64,000 nt of DNA from Cyprinodon diabolis (lineage: Eukaryota; Chordata; Actinopteri; Cyprinodontiformes; Cyprinodontidae), in the NCBI GenBank assembly GCA_030533445.1, contig CM060065.1:21112974-21176973 (forward strand), written 5' to 3'. Positions within the stretch are counted from its first letter, which is position 1. Every line of letters starts with the position of its first letter. Made by a program: the position numbers and the translations under genes. This document shows positions 11,959 to 25,790 of the stretch, one piece after another. The notes beneath the pieces are model-generated. The model had not been told where the DNA came from, did no database searches, and saw nothing but the letters and a program-made list of their open reading frames with translations.

Positions 11959-14784
11959 ATAGCATTACGAAGATGCAAAGGGAAACATTTAATCAACTTA
12001 TAAAGTATAGGATCAAAAATTATAAAGTGGTGATTAAATTTTTTATTATCTGACAATGTGATACATCGTTATCATTAGCCAATGAATTTGGAATTTTTTG
12101 CTAATTTCAGATGAAAGTATTCAGTGTCTTACTAGGATATGGTTAAAAACATAAAACCTATCTCAACTTTATCAGGATTTTCTAGTTTCGTTTCAACTCT
12201 TTATGATGCTTCTAAATGTTTTGGTCCACAGAAAGACATATATTATCTCTATATTAATTTCATCTGTAATAAGTCAAAATATGTATGCTAAGTAATTACA
12301 CATCTTTCACATAATGAGGTCCTATTTTACATTTACTTGATGGTTTACCACTTCTCTTTGAAACCAAAAAGCATCATCTCGAAGAAAAACACCAAGCCAT
12401 GGTAATTTTCTACATTCATTCAACCTGCTCTATTGTTCACAATGCATTCATTTTCTAACATCAGATTTCATTTTTGACAGTTGTGTGAATAGTATTCAAA
12501 CTTACACGGCGGGGACTCTATATAAAAAGCACTCTTGGGCCAAAAAGGGCTTTTAACTTAACAGAGTCCCCCATGGGCATGTCAACAGGAGTTGAGTTGG
12601 TGAGTAAAAAAGACTGCAGCAATTTATTTTGGGAGGCAGTTTCACCGAAATTCAATGTAAGAAGCGGAGGAAAATGAATTAACTTGAAAAATTTAATGGA
12701 AAGTGAGGAATTTTGTATGTATTATGCATGCAATTTGAGGCCATTTTCTTATTCACACTTTTTTGGATTTATCCTTAAATTGAAAAATCACCTAAAGGAA
12801 TAATAAAATAACTTTAAGACTGAGGAAGCTTGTTTCTATTGTGAGCTAACCTTGGGCAAAAGTTTTGGGAAGGTTTTCGAATGCTGATTAGACAAGAGGG
12901 AATTTTGGCAAATAAGAAATCTGGGCAATATTAGAAGAGGATTGCAAGTGGATAGCAAAATCTTTGTGCCTGGCTAATACTTTGGTTGTTTATGTAACCT
13001 AAATAATCGCATTATTTTTCTCAGAATGAATAGGAGGCATATACTTTAATACAAGTATAAAAAAAAGTAAATGACAGGAAAGAAATATGTAGTGTTAAAT
13101 AGGGTGAGTACTCCACATGCAGCACTTTTCCTGTCATGTGATGTAATCATGTGTCACTGGTCAGCAAGCTGGGTCAGACCCTTGCAAGGAGACAGAGCGC
13201 CCTCCAGATGGCCCTGGTCCAACAGGTGGTCCTGAAGCGGGGGTGGGTCTGAGAGATCTGACATCTGCCTTTCTCAGTCTCCCGCACACACAGACTCACA
13301 CACCCATTCACAGGGTAGTTTGTAACAACACATTTCCCTCGCTGCTCTGCATATCTGCTTCGGTGAGATCTCAGGGCCCTGGGGCGCAGTCTCCTACTGT
13401 CTGGCTGTTTCCTCTATCAGATTTCACACTCATCTCACACATTTCAGCTCAGTGTGAGCTCAGCGACGTGGCTCAGGCTTCAAACAGCTCATTAGCATGT
13501 ATTGTACCATACTGGATTGACATCAGGATTGAATGGATTCTGGTTTTCATTTATTTATACTCTCTATCATACACTTTAGTTTACTGTTGCTGTTTACTTT
13601 CAGCTCAATTCCTATGTGGAGGATAATACAGTAATAGCTACTTTGCATAGACAACTTGCCTGTTCACCTAAAGCACTCATATCAAGAGGATAAAGTGTTT
13701 TTCTGTGAGTCAAAATATTTATTTTTTTAATTTCTCAGGTAAGAGAACCTCAATCCTTTAAAGAAATAAAAGGATATTTTATTATATGTCATAGATAATT
13801 GATAATTGATAACGATTATGCAATGGTGACTTCATTTTATAGTTCTGAGAAGAATATCGATGGTTAGGGAACAATACATGGAAAAGAAACATCCTCTCTT
13901 TTAATTCTATTCAGCTCTCTTTAGTTGTAACACAACTCCATATTTTGTTTTAGGAGCCATTTCAATTGAATAAATAATCAAAGAGAAATTAAAAGAAATA
14001 AAAGATGTGATGTTTAAGATCATAACTGCATCTTAATTATCCAGAATTCAAATGAAATGTGTTTTTTAAACTTTTACCAATAGAAAGGGATTCATTTTAG
14101 GGTGATTTAATTGTACTATAAATTCAACAGTAATCCCATAATTATCCCAGTTAATTATCCCAATCAATATGTAAAAGCATTTTAACCACAAAATAAACTT
14201 TTTTTGTTTTGTTTTTTACAATAAGTAATTAGGTTTGTCTTTAAACTCATATGATTAAACTGTAAACTTGTGGCTTGAGTATTTGGAATTAAATAAAAAC
14301 TGTTCTGATTGTACAGATCTGAGTGGAATTTTTTTATTTTTTTAAACTATATAATATCTACAGCAAAACAATGCTTTGCTTTCCTCTAAAACCAGAAGAA
14401 ATCGTCAAAAGACAGAGTGACATCTAAAGGATGTCAGAAGCTGTGAGCGATCTGCTAAAGTTCAGGTGAACTTGCTACTATGTTGAATTATTCATCAGAC
14501 ATTGGCATTTTTTTCTCCTTCGACTGACAGGCGTTTGAGCCCATATGGCACGTATGCTTGGGTACGCACAAGCACGTGCTCAAACACACCACACACCTAC
14601 ACAAAACTACCCCACAGAAACACAGTAAGGACTGAAGTAATCTGGGCAATGAGAACAGATGACTGGTACCATGTCAGTGATTATGGAATGGTTGGGGTGT
14701 TTATGAAAAAAGTGTTTATAGCACCACCAGTGTATGGATGGATAAATTAGTCTTCTTTATTTTATCACACCTGCTATCACAACC
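11959..14784. other. no gene seen
   Basis: AT-rich noncoding DNA, with the TATA-bearing hairpin at 12511. The 127-codon frame at 13243-13626 has no domain and low-complexity start. Confidence 0.6.
12511..12571 (+). other. TATA-box-bearing hairpin
   Basis: GGGGACTCT (12511-12519) pairs with AGAGTCCCC (12563-12571), and AAAAGC pairs with GCTTTT inside. A strong TATATAAAAAG lies at 12519-12529. Could be a promoter, a structured RNA or chance; no gene is seen nearby. Confidence 0.3.
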
Positions 14785-17209
<2,425 letters not shown>

Positions 17210-17213
17210 TTAA

Positions 17214-17710
17214 GCTACAGTGTGTAATTTTCAGCGACATCTAACGTCCAGACTGAAGACCGCAGCAACATGAACATCTCCCCCCCACCGCTTCTCCCCC
17301 CCAACAGTACAGCGAGCGTTACGGGACAAAATGTCTTCCACGACGTCCGCATCACCTACCTTCTCAAGTGATGAGGTTTGTTTACATAGATAATTTTACA
17401 GATAGTATTTCATTAGTCTGTGTGTTCAGTACCGTCTCAGTTCATCTCTCTCAACTTGCCGCAGTTACTTTCAAGCGTATTGGGCGATCTCGCAATCGCT
17501 AGTTTGTTGGCTCTGCGCTGCCGTAGCGCAAAGATGTCTGCCTCCATGGCTGCGAGACCCGCTCCTATGTAATTATAAATAACGAATTCTAAGGCAACGC
17601 AAATATTAAGGTTAAGAGGCTGAGCTCGTAGATGATGATAAATAACATAGTTATGTATAATATATTACATTTCTGACTGTATATCCCTGTAATTATTACG
17701 CACTGTAGCT
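17214..17710. mobile_element. MITE with TTAA at both borders
   Basis: The ends GCTACAGTGTGTAA... and ...ACGCACTGTAGCT are inverted repeats. TTAA stands on each side (17210-17213 and 17711-17714), as piggyBac-type elements leave; the assignment is tentative because one extra base breaks perfect symmetry. The interior is CpG-richer than the flanks. A truncated relative lies at 27585-27745 in the opposite orientation. Confidence 0.65.
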
Positions 17711-17714
17711 TTAA

Positions 17715-20700
17715 GCTGAAGGTATCCATAGAATAGGTCTCACAGAGATACAGCAGCAGGAAGTCTCACAGCTTAGGGGCTGTATCCTGAATGGACAGTT
17801 TTAAACCCAGTTTTAGGGAGAATCAGGAGGTTCTTAAGATCAAGATCAAAAAGTAAAAGAAGGGGTTAATTTAGGGGTCAGAGGAGCTCTAAAATCAAAA
17901 GACTTTGTCCTTCTGTTAGTTTTTGTTATTGTTGCGGCATTTTGTACCAACTGGAAGCAGTTGACAACTGGAGTTGTAACAAGAAACGTAAAGGGAGTAA
18001 CAGTAATCTTTATGAGTGGAAACGACAGCATTGAAATTTTCTCCATGTTAAGTGTACACAACATTACACTCAAACTTATTTTTCAAATGATAAAAGCAAA
18101 TTTAAAAGCACATGGTATATTGCCACAAAAGTGCTGATTAAACGTCTAACCAGTGAAGCAGTCCTATTGTGACATCAGTTAATAAATTCAGTATAAGGAA
18201 TATCTGAGTTTTAAAGCTCCTGCTACCACAGCTATACTTGCTGCGGCCTGGCTTCTCAGACATGTTTAAAAAAAAACATGGAAACCCATGCCATAATTAT
18301 TAGAGCTGAAAAATGAACATGATTGTGAATACAGTATTCAAACTCTAAAAGCATGATCCAACTTTAGTCAATAATTAGGATCTTATCCAACAGAAGTATC
18401 AAACTCTAATTGCTTAGGTGGGGAAAGTGAGATCAAACCTTTTCAGCAGGAGGTTCTGATATTTTAGTTTTTTTTTTACATGAGCCTGATATAAAAATGA
18501 GCTTTTTATATTTAGCAATGATCTGTACTTCAGTCTCTCTTTAATATTGTTCTTTGAATAATCTTCAAAACTTTAGGATATTATTACCAAAGGTTTCTGT
18601 TCTTTTAAGACTGATCTCATTGACTTTGACTGATGCATAATCATCATCCCCTCTAGATCTGACAAACCTGATCTATTGTCCTACCATGTGCCACACAAGC
18701 AGGCATCTATTTGGTAAGCTGTCCTCTTTCTGAAGCAAACATGATTGTTTTGGCCCAGTCTCCATCACTGCACCTGTCCCAGACATGTTGGAGTCCTTTG
18801 AACAGCTGTAACTTAACCCTTGTTCAAAGTACATAGTGGGTAAAAATAGCCTTTGCCAAACAGATCATGTTCAGCTAATGCATATTTTAGATAAGATCTG
18901 GCTGTTGTACAAATAATTACGGCCCTCTTTTCATTTAGCTTATTGTGCAGGAAGTGTAGCTCCTAATTTTCTGGTGCTGATTAACAAAATCAGAGGTTGC
19001 TAACAGTTTATCTTTCTAATCAGTGTAATTAAATGTTTTTTTACTTGCTTTTTGCTTTTCTCTTTATGTCTAGAAACATATTATCTACAAGTTTGTAATT
19101 TATTGGGGTGTTAATGTAAGGTGACAGAGAGGTACATTTCTCATCTATGAAATTGGAAAAGAAAACAGAGCATGGTATTCAAGAGATTGAAGGTAATAAT
19201 GATGTTTATGACACTGAAATAGCACATGTAGTCATTAGATGTCACTACTTGCATCAACTTGCCCATATTTACCTTTAGAGCAACTAGGAAACAGGGACTC
19301 CATCATGACACCATGCACATTCAGGAGGCAAGTTGGGGAGATTTGAAAAACAAAACATCTCAAAATATTTAAGAACAAATTGTTTTACCAGTTGTGTTAT
19401 TTGTTATGGGTCGTGCGGTTTTCTAACCCTTTTGGGGAATATTATGAGGCTCCAATAGGAATAAACAAAATGTAAAAAATGCTGTAGGATTATCTAATTC
19501 TGTGCAACCCACGGCTGATGATCCTGAAGTTGGCATCTGATTAACAGCTAATGATTTGTTACTAACTACCCGTTTTTGTGTATTATTTAACAACTCTGGG
19601 TGGTATTTTTATATCTCTTGTTTAGCTTCTTTATTCTCAACTGGATAATTCTTCACTGAACATGGATAATATACACTGAAACAAAATTGAAAAGGGTATT
19701 TTTAAAGCTTTCTCAGCACTTTAGATGGAGGTTAGTAGGGAACTGCCTGCATACCTAAGTTAGTCAATAGGATATAAATCTAATTTTTTTTAAATCCTTG
19801 TGTCTCTTAAAGGTTGCTTTAGTTAAAAGTTGCTTTAGCCATCTGTGCCTCAGGTGAGTTTGAAAACAGGAGAGCTAGTTTAAGCTGTTGCCTAAGGATT
19901 TGCCCTGGATTCAATGTATTCTACAGTTTTTTTTCTTTCCAGAAAATTTTATGATTAGATTACACAAAATAGACTTTATGAAAGAGGTGCATTTTATGTT
20001 AAGATCTGAAGATTTTGCTACAAACAATAAAGTTGTGTTTAGTTGTTTACATAAAGTAAGCATAAAGATCATCATAAGGCAGCTTACCTTCATTTTACAC
20101 ATGAACTTCTTCTTGTTTTTTGGAAACTATCAATAGCCCAACCAGCTGTGAAATACCGGTGTGCATCTGTGCTTTTAAAAGCTTTCAGACTTTCTCCTGT
20201 ATATGAGGACAGGTTAGTATCAGATATATTTATCAGTCGGTAAAGGAAAAATCTGGACACCTGTCAGTTGGAGAAAGGTGTTCAAAAGTCTGGAGGGACT
20301 TTGCATGGATTGCATCCAGTAACAATGACTTTTCTCTGTGGGGTCAATAAGATTTTTAAATGATAATCATTCATTTTGGTCAGAGGGGAAGCGCCTTATC
20401 TAGGCTAAGTGTTTGGTACTCAATATGGTGGTCATAAGGTAGAATCGTCATGATGTCACTCTTCCGAAATGCATCTATATAAAATTATATCCTACACAGA
20501 TTAGAAAAGTACTATTCATAAAAGTACCTATGTAAAGTACTTTTTCCTGCCATCAGTTTATGTTTGTTTTGTTTATGTTTGTCAAAGTGCCAAAAAGAGA
20601 GGGACAAATCAGCTGGGCCAGAGAGGTAAGGTGAGCAACGTTCTAGAGGTCAGACAGCAGCAGCAGTGGCAGTGCTAGAACACCAGCTCCATAAGAGAGC

Positions 20701-20894
20701 TGCAAGAGAGCTCCATCACCAAGCAGAAGCAGCCAGCTGTGCCTCCCTCTGGTGCTACGAAACCACAGCAGTAGCTCAGAAGGAGCACAGTGGTGGATCA
20801 GAGAAACCTAGAAGGCAAACAGAGCACTGAAGGAGCTGGGAGGCAACAAATGATGCGGGCTAGCCAGTTGAAGCTAAGTGCAGAAGATCAAAGC
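17715..20894. other. no gene seen
   Basis: AT-rich noncoding DNA. The last 250 bp (20640-20890) are GC-richer with CAGCAG repeats and form the retrotransposon target. Confidence 0.6.
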
Positions 20895-20899
20895 AACAA
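20895..20899. repeat. target-site duplication AACAA, left copy
   Basis: Five bases before the TG of the left LTR, identical to those after the right LTR, as produced by a Ty3/gypsy integrase. Confidence 0.92.
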
Positions 20900-21597
20900 T
20901 GTCATGATGGGTTCTCTAGTGAGACCCAGTTATGCAGAACACCACGGAGACGGAAACAGAAGTAAAAGGTTTAACAATGTTTATTGTCACAAGCACAGTT
21001 TAATCACTGGTTCTGGTTCTGGCCTGGGGACTGGTTCACTGGAGTCTGCCTGGGAGACAGTTCAGTTTGCTCAGAGGAGTTTGATTCAGACAGTTTCAGA
21101 TTTGTACCTTGAGGGTTCTTGGTAAAAGCCTTGAGAGGGAAACTGTTGGGTCCGGAGATAGTTTGTTCAGCAGAGTCCGTTACTGCTTCAGCGTCTTACT
21201 TCTTGAGAATGAGCTGACCTTGGCTTTGAGTTTCCAGCTCTTGGTCCAGAGCTGCAAGGAAAATCCAGAGAGAGACTTCAGGATTGGCTCAGAGGGCAGA
21301 CTCGGCAGGTTAAGCTCCTCCTGAGCTTCACAGGAGAAAAACAGGTTTCCTGGAAGACAGAGACAAAGGTTAGAATCCAGTCTGGATTCAAAAGTCAACA
21401 AAGGTTCTCAGAGATACTAGGCTTAGGTGCTAACCAACTGGATAAAACACTGCGGCGTTGAGGCAAGGTCTGAAGACAGCTTAAATACTGTGGATCCTCT
21501 GATGATGGGATGAGCTTCAGCTGTGCAGGAGGCTCGGCTCAGGAGGATCCATGGCGGACTCTGCTGGAGGAAGGTGGTACTTCTCCAGCTCCCAACA
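20900..21597 (-). repeat. 3' LTR (element orientation) of the chromovirus
   Basis: 698 bp, matching 25785-26488 almost base for base. It carries the same TATA box, start-site stretch (21446-21456) and polyadenylation signal (20980-20985). Its inner border at 21598 directly follows a C-rich run in the + sequence (a polypurine tract, GGGGGGG, in element orientation at 21601-21607), the expected plus-strand primer position. Confidence 0.95.
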
Positions 21598-21600
21598 GTA

Positions 21601-21607
21601 CCCCCCC
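21601..21607 (-). promoter_or_regulatory. polypurine tract (plus-strand primer)
   Basis: Seven C on the + strand (GGGGGGG in element orientation), three bases inside the 3' LTR and just after the pol stop codon. Position and composition fit the plus-strand primer of LTR retrotransposons. Confidence 0.6.
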
Positions 21608-21608
21608 C

Positions 21609-24600
21609 TCAACGACCGCCCCTTGGCGGTCCGGAAGATGTCGATGGACAGGAACGCTCGTACTCCTCGATCAGTGCTGGATCGAGGATGTAAGAGCCAG
21701 GAACCCACTGACGATCCTCCGGGCCATAGCCCTCCCAGTCGACGAGGTACTGCCAGCCGCGACCTCGCCGACGGGAGTCCACGATCCGGCGGACGGTGAA
21801 TGCAGGATGACCATCGACTTCCAGGGCGGGTGGAGGGGAGTCGGATGGTGGGCACAGAGGACTTGAGACTACTGGTTTCACTTGAGAGACGTGGAATGTG
21901 GGATGAATACGAAGAGACGGGGGAAGTTGAAGGCGTATGGCTGATGGGTTGATGACCTGGGAAATCTTATACGGACCAATGAATTTTGGAGAGAGTTTAC
22001 GAGACATTCCCTTGAGGGGAATATCTCGAGTGGATAGCCATACCTCTTGGCCCACGGAGTACTCAGGGGCGGAACGTCTTCTGGAGTCGGCAAAAGGCTT
22101 GTTAGTCTCGGAGGAACGATTGAGGGTAGTGATGGTCTCTCTCCATATGCGTTGGCAGCGTCTGATGTGCTGGTTGACTGACTGGACCGAAATCTCTCTC
22201 TCGTCTGCGGGAAAAAGTGGAGGTTGGTAACCGAGACTGACCTGAAACGGTGACTGGCCGGTGGAAGCAGATTTAAGAGAATTGTGTGCATATTCTATCC
22301 AAGTTAGGTACAGGCTCCAGTCGGTGGGATTGTTTGATGTCAGACAACGGAGGGTTGACTCTAGCTGTTGGTTCATCCTCTCAGTTTGGCCGTTGGACTG
22401 TGGGTGATAACCGGAAGTTAGAGAGAACCTACAGTCGAGAGCGGAACAGAATGCCTTCCAAACTTGTGAAATGAACTGGGGACCACGGTCTGAGAGGATC
22501 TCTTGGGGAATGCCATGAAGACGGAAGACGTGTTTCACCAGGAGCTGGGCGGTTTGAAAAGCCGTGGGAAGTTTCCTGAGAGGGATGAGATGACAGGATT
22601 TCGAGAATCGATCAACGATGGTGAAGATTGTGGACATACCTCGGGAGATGGGAAGACCAGTGACGAAGTCGATAGCTATATGGGACCATGGACGCGAGGG
22701 AACTGGAAGAGGTTGTAACAGGCCTGAGGGAGGTTGATGTGAGGCTTTATTTCTAGCACAGGTGGAACAGGCCAACACATACTCCTTGACATCTCTGTGA
22801 AGAGTTGCCCACCAGAAACGTCTTGAAATCAAAGCGACGGTTCTGCTCACCCCCGGATGGGCAGAGAACTTAGCAGCATGCATCCACTGTATTAGGCGAG
22901 ATCTGACTGAAGAAGGAACATAGGTTCGGTTAGCAGGACCATTACCTGGGTCAGGTTCTGAAGCCAGGGCGGAATTAATTAGATCGGTGATCTCCCAGGT
23001 AACCACTCCAACAGTGCATGATGCGGGAAGGACAGGTGCAGGCGTCTCGGGTTGATCAACGGAGTATAGACGAGAGAGAGAATCGGGTTTGACATTCTTG
23101 GATCCGGGTCTGTAGGAGATAATGAGATTGAAACGAGAGAAGAATATGGACCACCTTGATTGACGGGGATTGGCTTGTTTAGCTGACTGGATGTAAGCAA
23201 GGTTCTTGTGATCCGTCCAAACGAGAACCGGGTGCTCAGCTCCCTCCAGCCAGTGTCTCCATTCCTCCAGTGCCAACTTGATGGCCAGTAGTTCTCGGTC
23301 TCCAACATCGTAGTTTTGCTCTGCGGAGGAAAGTCTTCGAGAGAAAAAGGCACAAGGATGAATCTTTTGATCAGTGTCCAGTCTTTGAGATAAGACAGCT
23401 CCCACACCAGAGTCGGAAGCGTCTACTTCGAGAATGAATTGTTTGGAAGGATCAGGCTGGATTAACACGGGTGCTCTGGAAAACAAAGATTTCAGTTTCT
23501 CAAATGCGGTTTGTGCCTCAGGGGTCCATTGAAAGGTTCGTTTGACTGAGGTTAACGAGGTTAGAGGAAGAGCTGTCTGACTATAGTTCCTGATGAATCG
23601 GCGATAAAAATTGGCGAAACCCAGGAATCTCTGTAGCTGCTTGCGGTTTTCAGGAACCGGCCACTCCAAAACTGCCTTTATTTTATCCTCAGAAGGCTTA
23701 ACCTGCCCGCCCTCGAGCACAAACCCCAAAAAGGTGACTGAAGGCTGATGAAACTCACATTTCTCGGCTTTGACAAAAAGTTTGTTCTCCAGTAATCTTT
23801 GCAACACAAGGCGGACATGTTTCTTATGCTCTGAGAGGTCTTTAGAGTAAATTAGTATGTCATCTATGTAGACGAACACGAACACGTTTAAAAAGTCTCT
23901 GAGAACGTCATTCACTAGGGCTTGGAAGCAGGCAGGAGCATTCGTTAGACCAAAGCGCATGACCAAATATTCGAACCGGCCCAAGGGGGTCTTAAAGGCT
24001 GTTTTCCACTCATCTCCGTCACGGATCCTAAGAAGATGATAAGCGTTCCTCAAATCTAGTTTGGTGAAAACAGTTGCCCCTTGTACAGGTTCAAAAGCTG
24101 AGGCAAGTAGTGGAAGAGGGTACTTGTTCTTAATTGTTATTTGGTTCAGGCCTCTGTAATCAATACATGGTCTTAAAGAACCGTCCTTCTTGCCGACGAA
24201 AAAGAACCCTGCACCCAACGGGGAAGAAGATGGGCGAATTATCCCAGCAGCTAAAGACTCGTTTATGTATTTTTCCATGGTTTCTCGTTCTGGTTTGGAA
24301 ATATTGTATAGTCTACTGCTGGGTAGAGGTGCTCCAGGTAATAGCTCGATCGCACAGTCATATGGTCTGTGTGGTGGAAGGGACGTAGCACTGACCTTAC
24401 TGAAGACAGGAGCCAAATCATGGTACTCAGAAGGGACAGAAGAAAGGTCAGGAGAGTCCATCTCCCCCCCACCTCTAGGAGACCCCACCACAGGGGCTAC
24501 TGAACGGAGGCATGTTTCGTGACATAACGTTGACCACGATTCCACATGACGATCAGTCCAGTTAATATGTGGATTATGTTTCTCCAACCATTCGAATCCA

Positions 24601-24914
24601 AGCACCAGGGGAGAGCATGCAGAGGGACAAACAAAAAATGTTATGCTTTCACGATGATTACCTGAGAGTAGTAGCTCGAGTGGTTGAGTTTGATGGGTAA
24701 CCTGGTGGAGTTTTTTCCCATCAATTGCTGAGACACTAAGAGACTGGGTCAGGGGAATGGTTTCAATTTGAAGCTGCTGGACAAGGTTTGAATCAATTAA
24801 ATTTCGTTCACAGCCTGAATCGATGAAGGCAGAAAAAGAGAGGCTTTGATTAGAGCAAAACAAAGTGGCGGGGAGCATAAGTCGAGGAGATTTTTTAGAG
24901 TTATCATGGCCCAC
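21609..24914 (-). CDS. pol: pol polyprotein of the chromovirus: protease, RT, RNase H, integrase, chromodomain
   Basis: An uninterrupted 1101-codon frame (numbered from a GTG at 24914; the open frame extends ~36 nt upstream and overlaps the end of the knuckle frame by -1). Domains: aspartic protease DSG (32-34); reverse transcriptase with D287 and YIDD (349-352); RNase H with D498, E541 and D568; integrase zinc-binding H679/H686 and C716/C719, then catalytic D749, D809, E845 (D,D35E spacing); chromodomain ~1036-1085 with [15 protein letters not shown]. The chromodomain places it in the chromovirus branch and is thought to steer integration toward particular chromatin. No ATG lies near its beginning, so a -1 frameshift from gag is the likely expression route. 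All catalytic residues are present. Confidence 0.95.
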   Translation of the reverse strand: MGHDNSKKSPRLMLPATLFCSNQSLSFSAFIDSGCERNLIDSNLVQQLQIETIPLTQSLSVSAIDGKKLHQVTHQTQPLELLLSGNHRESITFFVCPSACSPLVLGFEWLEKHNPHINWTDRHVESWSTLCHETCLRSVAPVVGSPRGGGEMDSPDLSSVPSEYHDLAPVFSKVSATSLPPHRPYDCAIELLPGAPLPSSRLYNISKPERETMEKYINESLAAGIIRPSSSPLGAGFFFVGKKDGSLRPCIDYRGLNQITIKNKYPLPLLASAFEPVQGATVFTKLDLRNAYHLLRIRDGDEWKTAFKTPLGRFEYLVMRFGLTNAPACFQALVNDVLRDFLNVFVFVYIDDILIYSKDLSEHKKHVRLVLQRLLENKLFVKAEKCEFHQPSVTFLGFVLEGGQVKPSEDKIKAVLEWPVPENRKQLQRFLGFANFYRRFIRNYSQTALPLTSLTSVKRTFQWTPEAQTAFEKLKSLFSRAPVLIQPDPSKQFILEVDASDSGVGAVLSQRLDTDQKIHPCAFFSRRLSSAEQNYDVGDRELLAIKLALEEWRHWLEGAEHPVLVWTDHKNLAYIQSAKQANPRQSRWSIFFSRFNLIISYRPGSKNVKPDSLSRLYSVDQPETPAPVLPASCTVGVVTWEITDLINSALASEPDPGNGPANRTYVPSSVRSRLIQWMHAAKFSAHPGVSRTVALISRRFWWATLHRDVKEYVLACSTCARNKASHQPPSGLLQPLPVPSRPWSHIAIDFVTGLPISRGMSTIFTIVDRFSKSCHLIPLRKLPTAFQTAQLLVKHVFRLHGIPQEILSDRGPQFISQVWKAFCSALDCRFSLTSGYHPQSNGQTERMNQQLESTLRCLTSNNPTDWSLYLTWIEYAHNSLKSASTGQSPFQVSLGYQPPLFPADEREISVQSVNQHIRRCQRIWRETITTLNRSSETNKPFADSRRRSAPEYSVGQEVWLSTRDIPLKGMSRKLSPKFIGPYKISQVINPSAIRLQLPPSLRIHPTFHVSQVKPVVSSPLCPPSDSPPPALEVDGHPAFTVRRIVDSRRRGRGWQYLVDWEGYGPEDRQWVPGSYILDPALIEEYERSCPSTSSGPPRGGR

Positions 24915-24961
24915 CAGACTCCTCAGAACCTCTTGCGGGCCCAGGCTTTTGATTTAACTGG

Positions 24962-25790
24962 ACATGAAGCGATGAAGTGACCACTCTCACCACAGTAGAT
25001 GCATAGTTTGCTCAAAAAACGTCTTTGTCTTTCCTCTGGAGTGAGCCTGGTATGTCCAACCTGCATGGGTTCGGCATCCATCTCTCCGAAATGAGAGGCC
25101 TGAAGGTTCGTCGAGGGTTGCTAGTTCATCCTTGATGCTTTCATTCAAAGCCATAAAATAAGCTCCCTTTAAAGCGCTTTGGTTCCATCCGGAGGCTGCC
25201 GCTTTAACCCGGAAGTTAATGGAGAACTCCGCCACTGAGGAATTTCCCTGTTTAATGTTGAAAAGAGCACGAGAGTCAAGGGTTTGATCAGTTTCTTGAT
25301 TGAATACCTGAGAAAATTCAGAAATAAACTCAGGGTAACGACAACTGAGGCTTTCGTCGGAGGCAAGCCTTGCCTGAGCCCATTCCAGGGCTCTTCCTGT
25401 CAATTGGGAAAGAATGAAAGTTATCTTCTTATAGTCTGTAGGAAAACTGCCAGGAGAGTTCTGAAAGATTAAACGGCATTGAAACAAAAATCCCTTGCAG
25501 TCTTTCATATTACCAGAGAATTTTTCAGGTAGGCTTGGGCGGAACTCTGATGACGTCACTGCTGGTGACCTCGGAGGCGGAACTGGACCCGGAAATGGTT
25601 GCGCTGCCGACGTGGCATTAGTATTGCTCATAAAATTAGCATAACTCTGAAGCATATGATTGTGGGTCTCAACCAAACGATATAACTCACGGAGGGTTTG
25701 AGTTTGTCCCTGGATTTGGGCATCTTGCTCCTCCAATCGACAGCGGAGGCGATCTGCTGGGCCTTGTGTTTGGCCGCAGTGTTCTGTCAT
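24962..25790 (-). pseudogene. gag: gag of the chromovirus, frameshifted before the zinc knuckle
   Basis: The frame opens at ATG 25790, which lies in the last six bases of the LTR. Residues ~12-45 look like a coiled coil, then comes a proline-rich linker (64-78) and a capsid-like domain starting near LPEKFSGN (87-94) and running to about 230. After DEPS the frame breaks: it runs out at 24987 with an unrelated tail of some 37 residues, while the CCHC knuckle (C-x2-C-x4-H-x4-C, 25003-24962) is in another frame. The segment normally separating capsid from knuckle in this group also seems short, so a small deletion is the likely cause. The knuckle frame stops at a TGA at about 24921. Confidence 0.85.
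25773..25783 (-). promoter_or_regulatory. self-complementary primer-binding site
   Basis: One base inside the 5' LTR, the - strand reads AACACTGCGGC. This is the exact reverse complement of GCCGCAGTGTT at 26347-26337 in the LTR (and 21456-21446 in the other LTR). No tRNA-type site beginning TGG is present here. In S. pombe Tf1 the first 11 nt of the mRNA anneal to such a site and prime reverse transcription. These bases also encode Gag residues 3-6. Confidence 0.75.

Noticed and set aside
13243..13626. 127-codon frame
   Set aside because: No recognisable domain, no splice context, biased start; likely chance.
21510..21866. Open frames on the + strand over the retrotransposon
   Set aside because: Shadows of pol and the LTR on the opposite strand; no domain.
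25760..25784. Ordinary tRNA primer-binding site
   Set aside because: The sequence after the LTR does not start TGG and instead matches the LTR start-site stretch.
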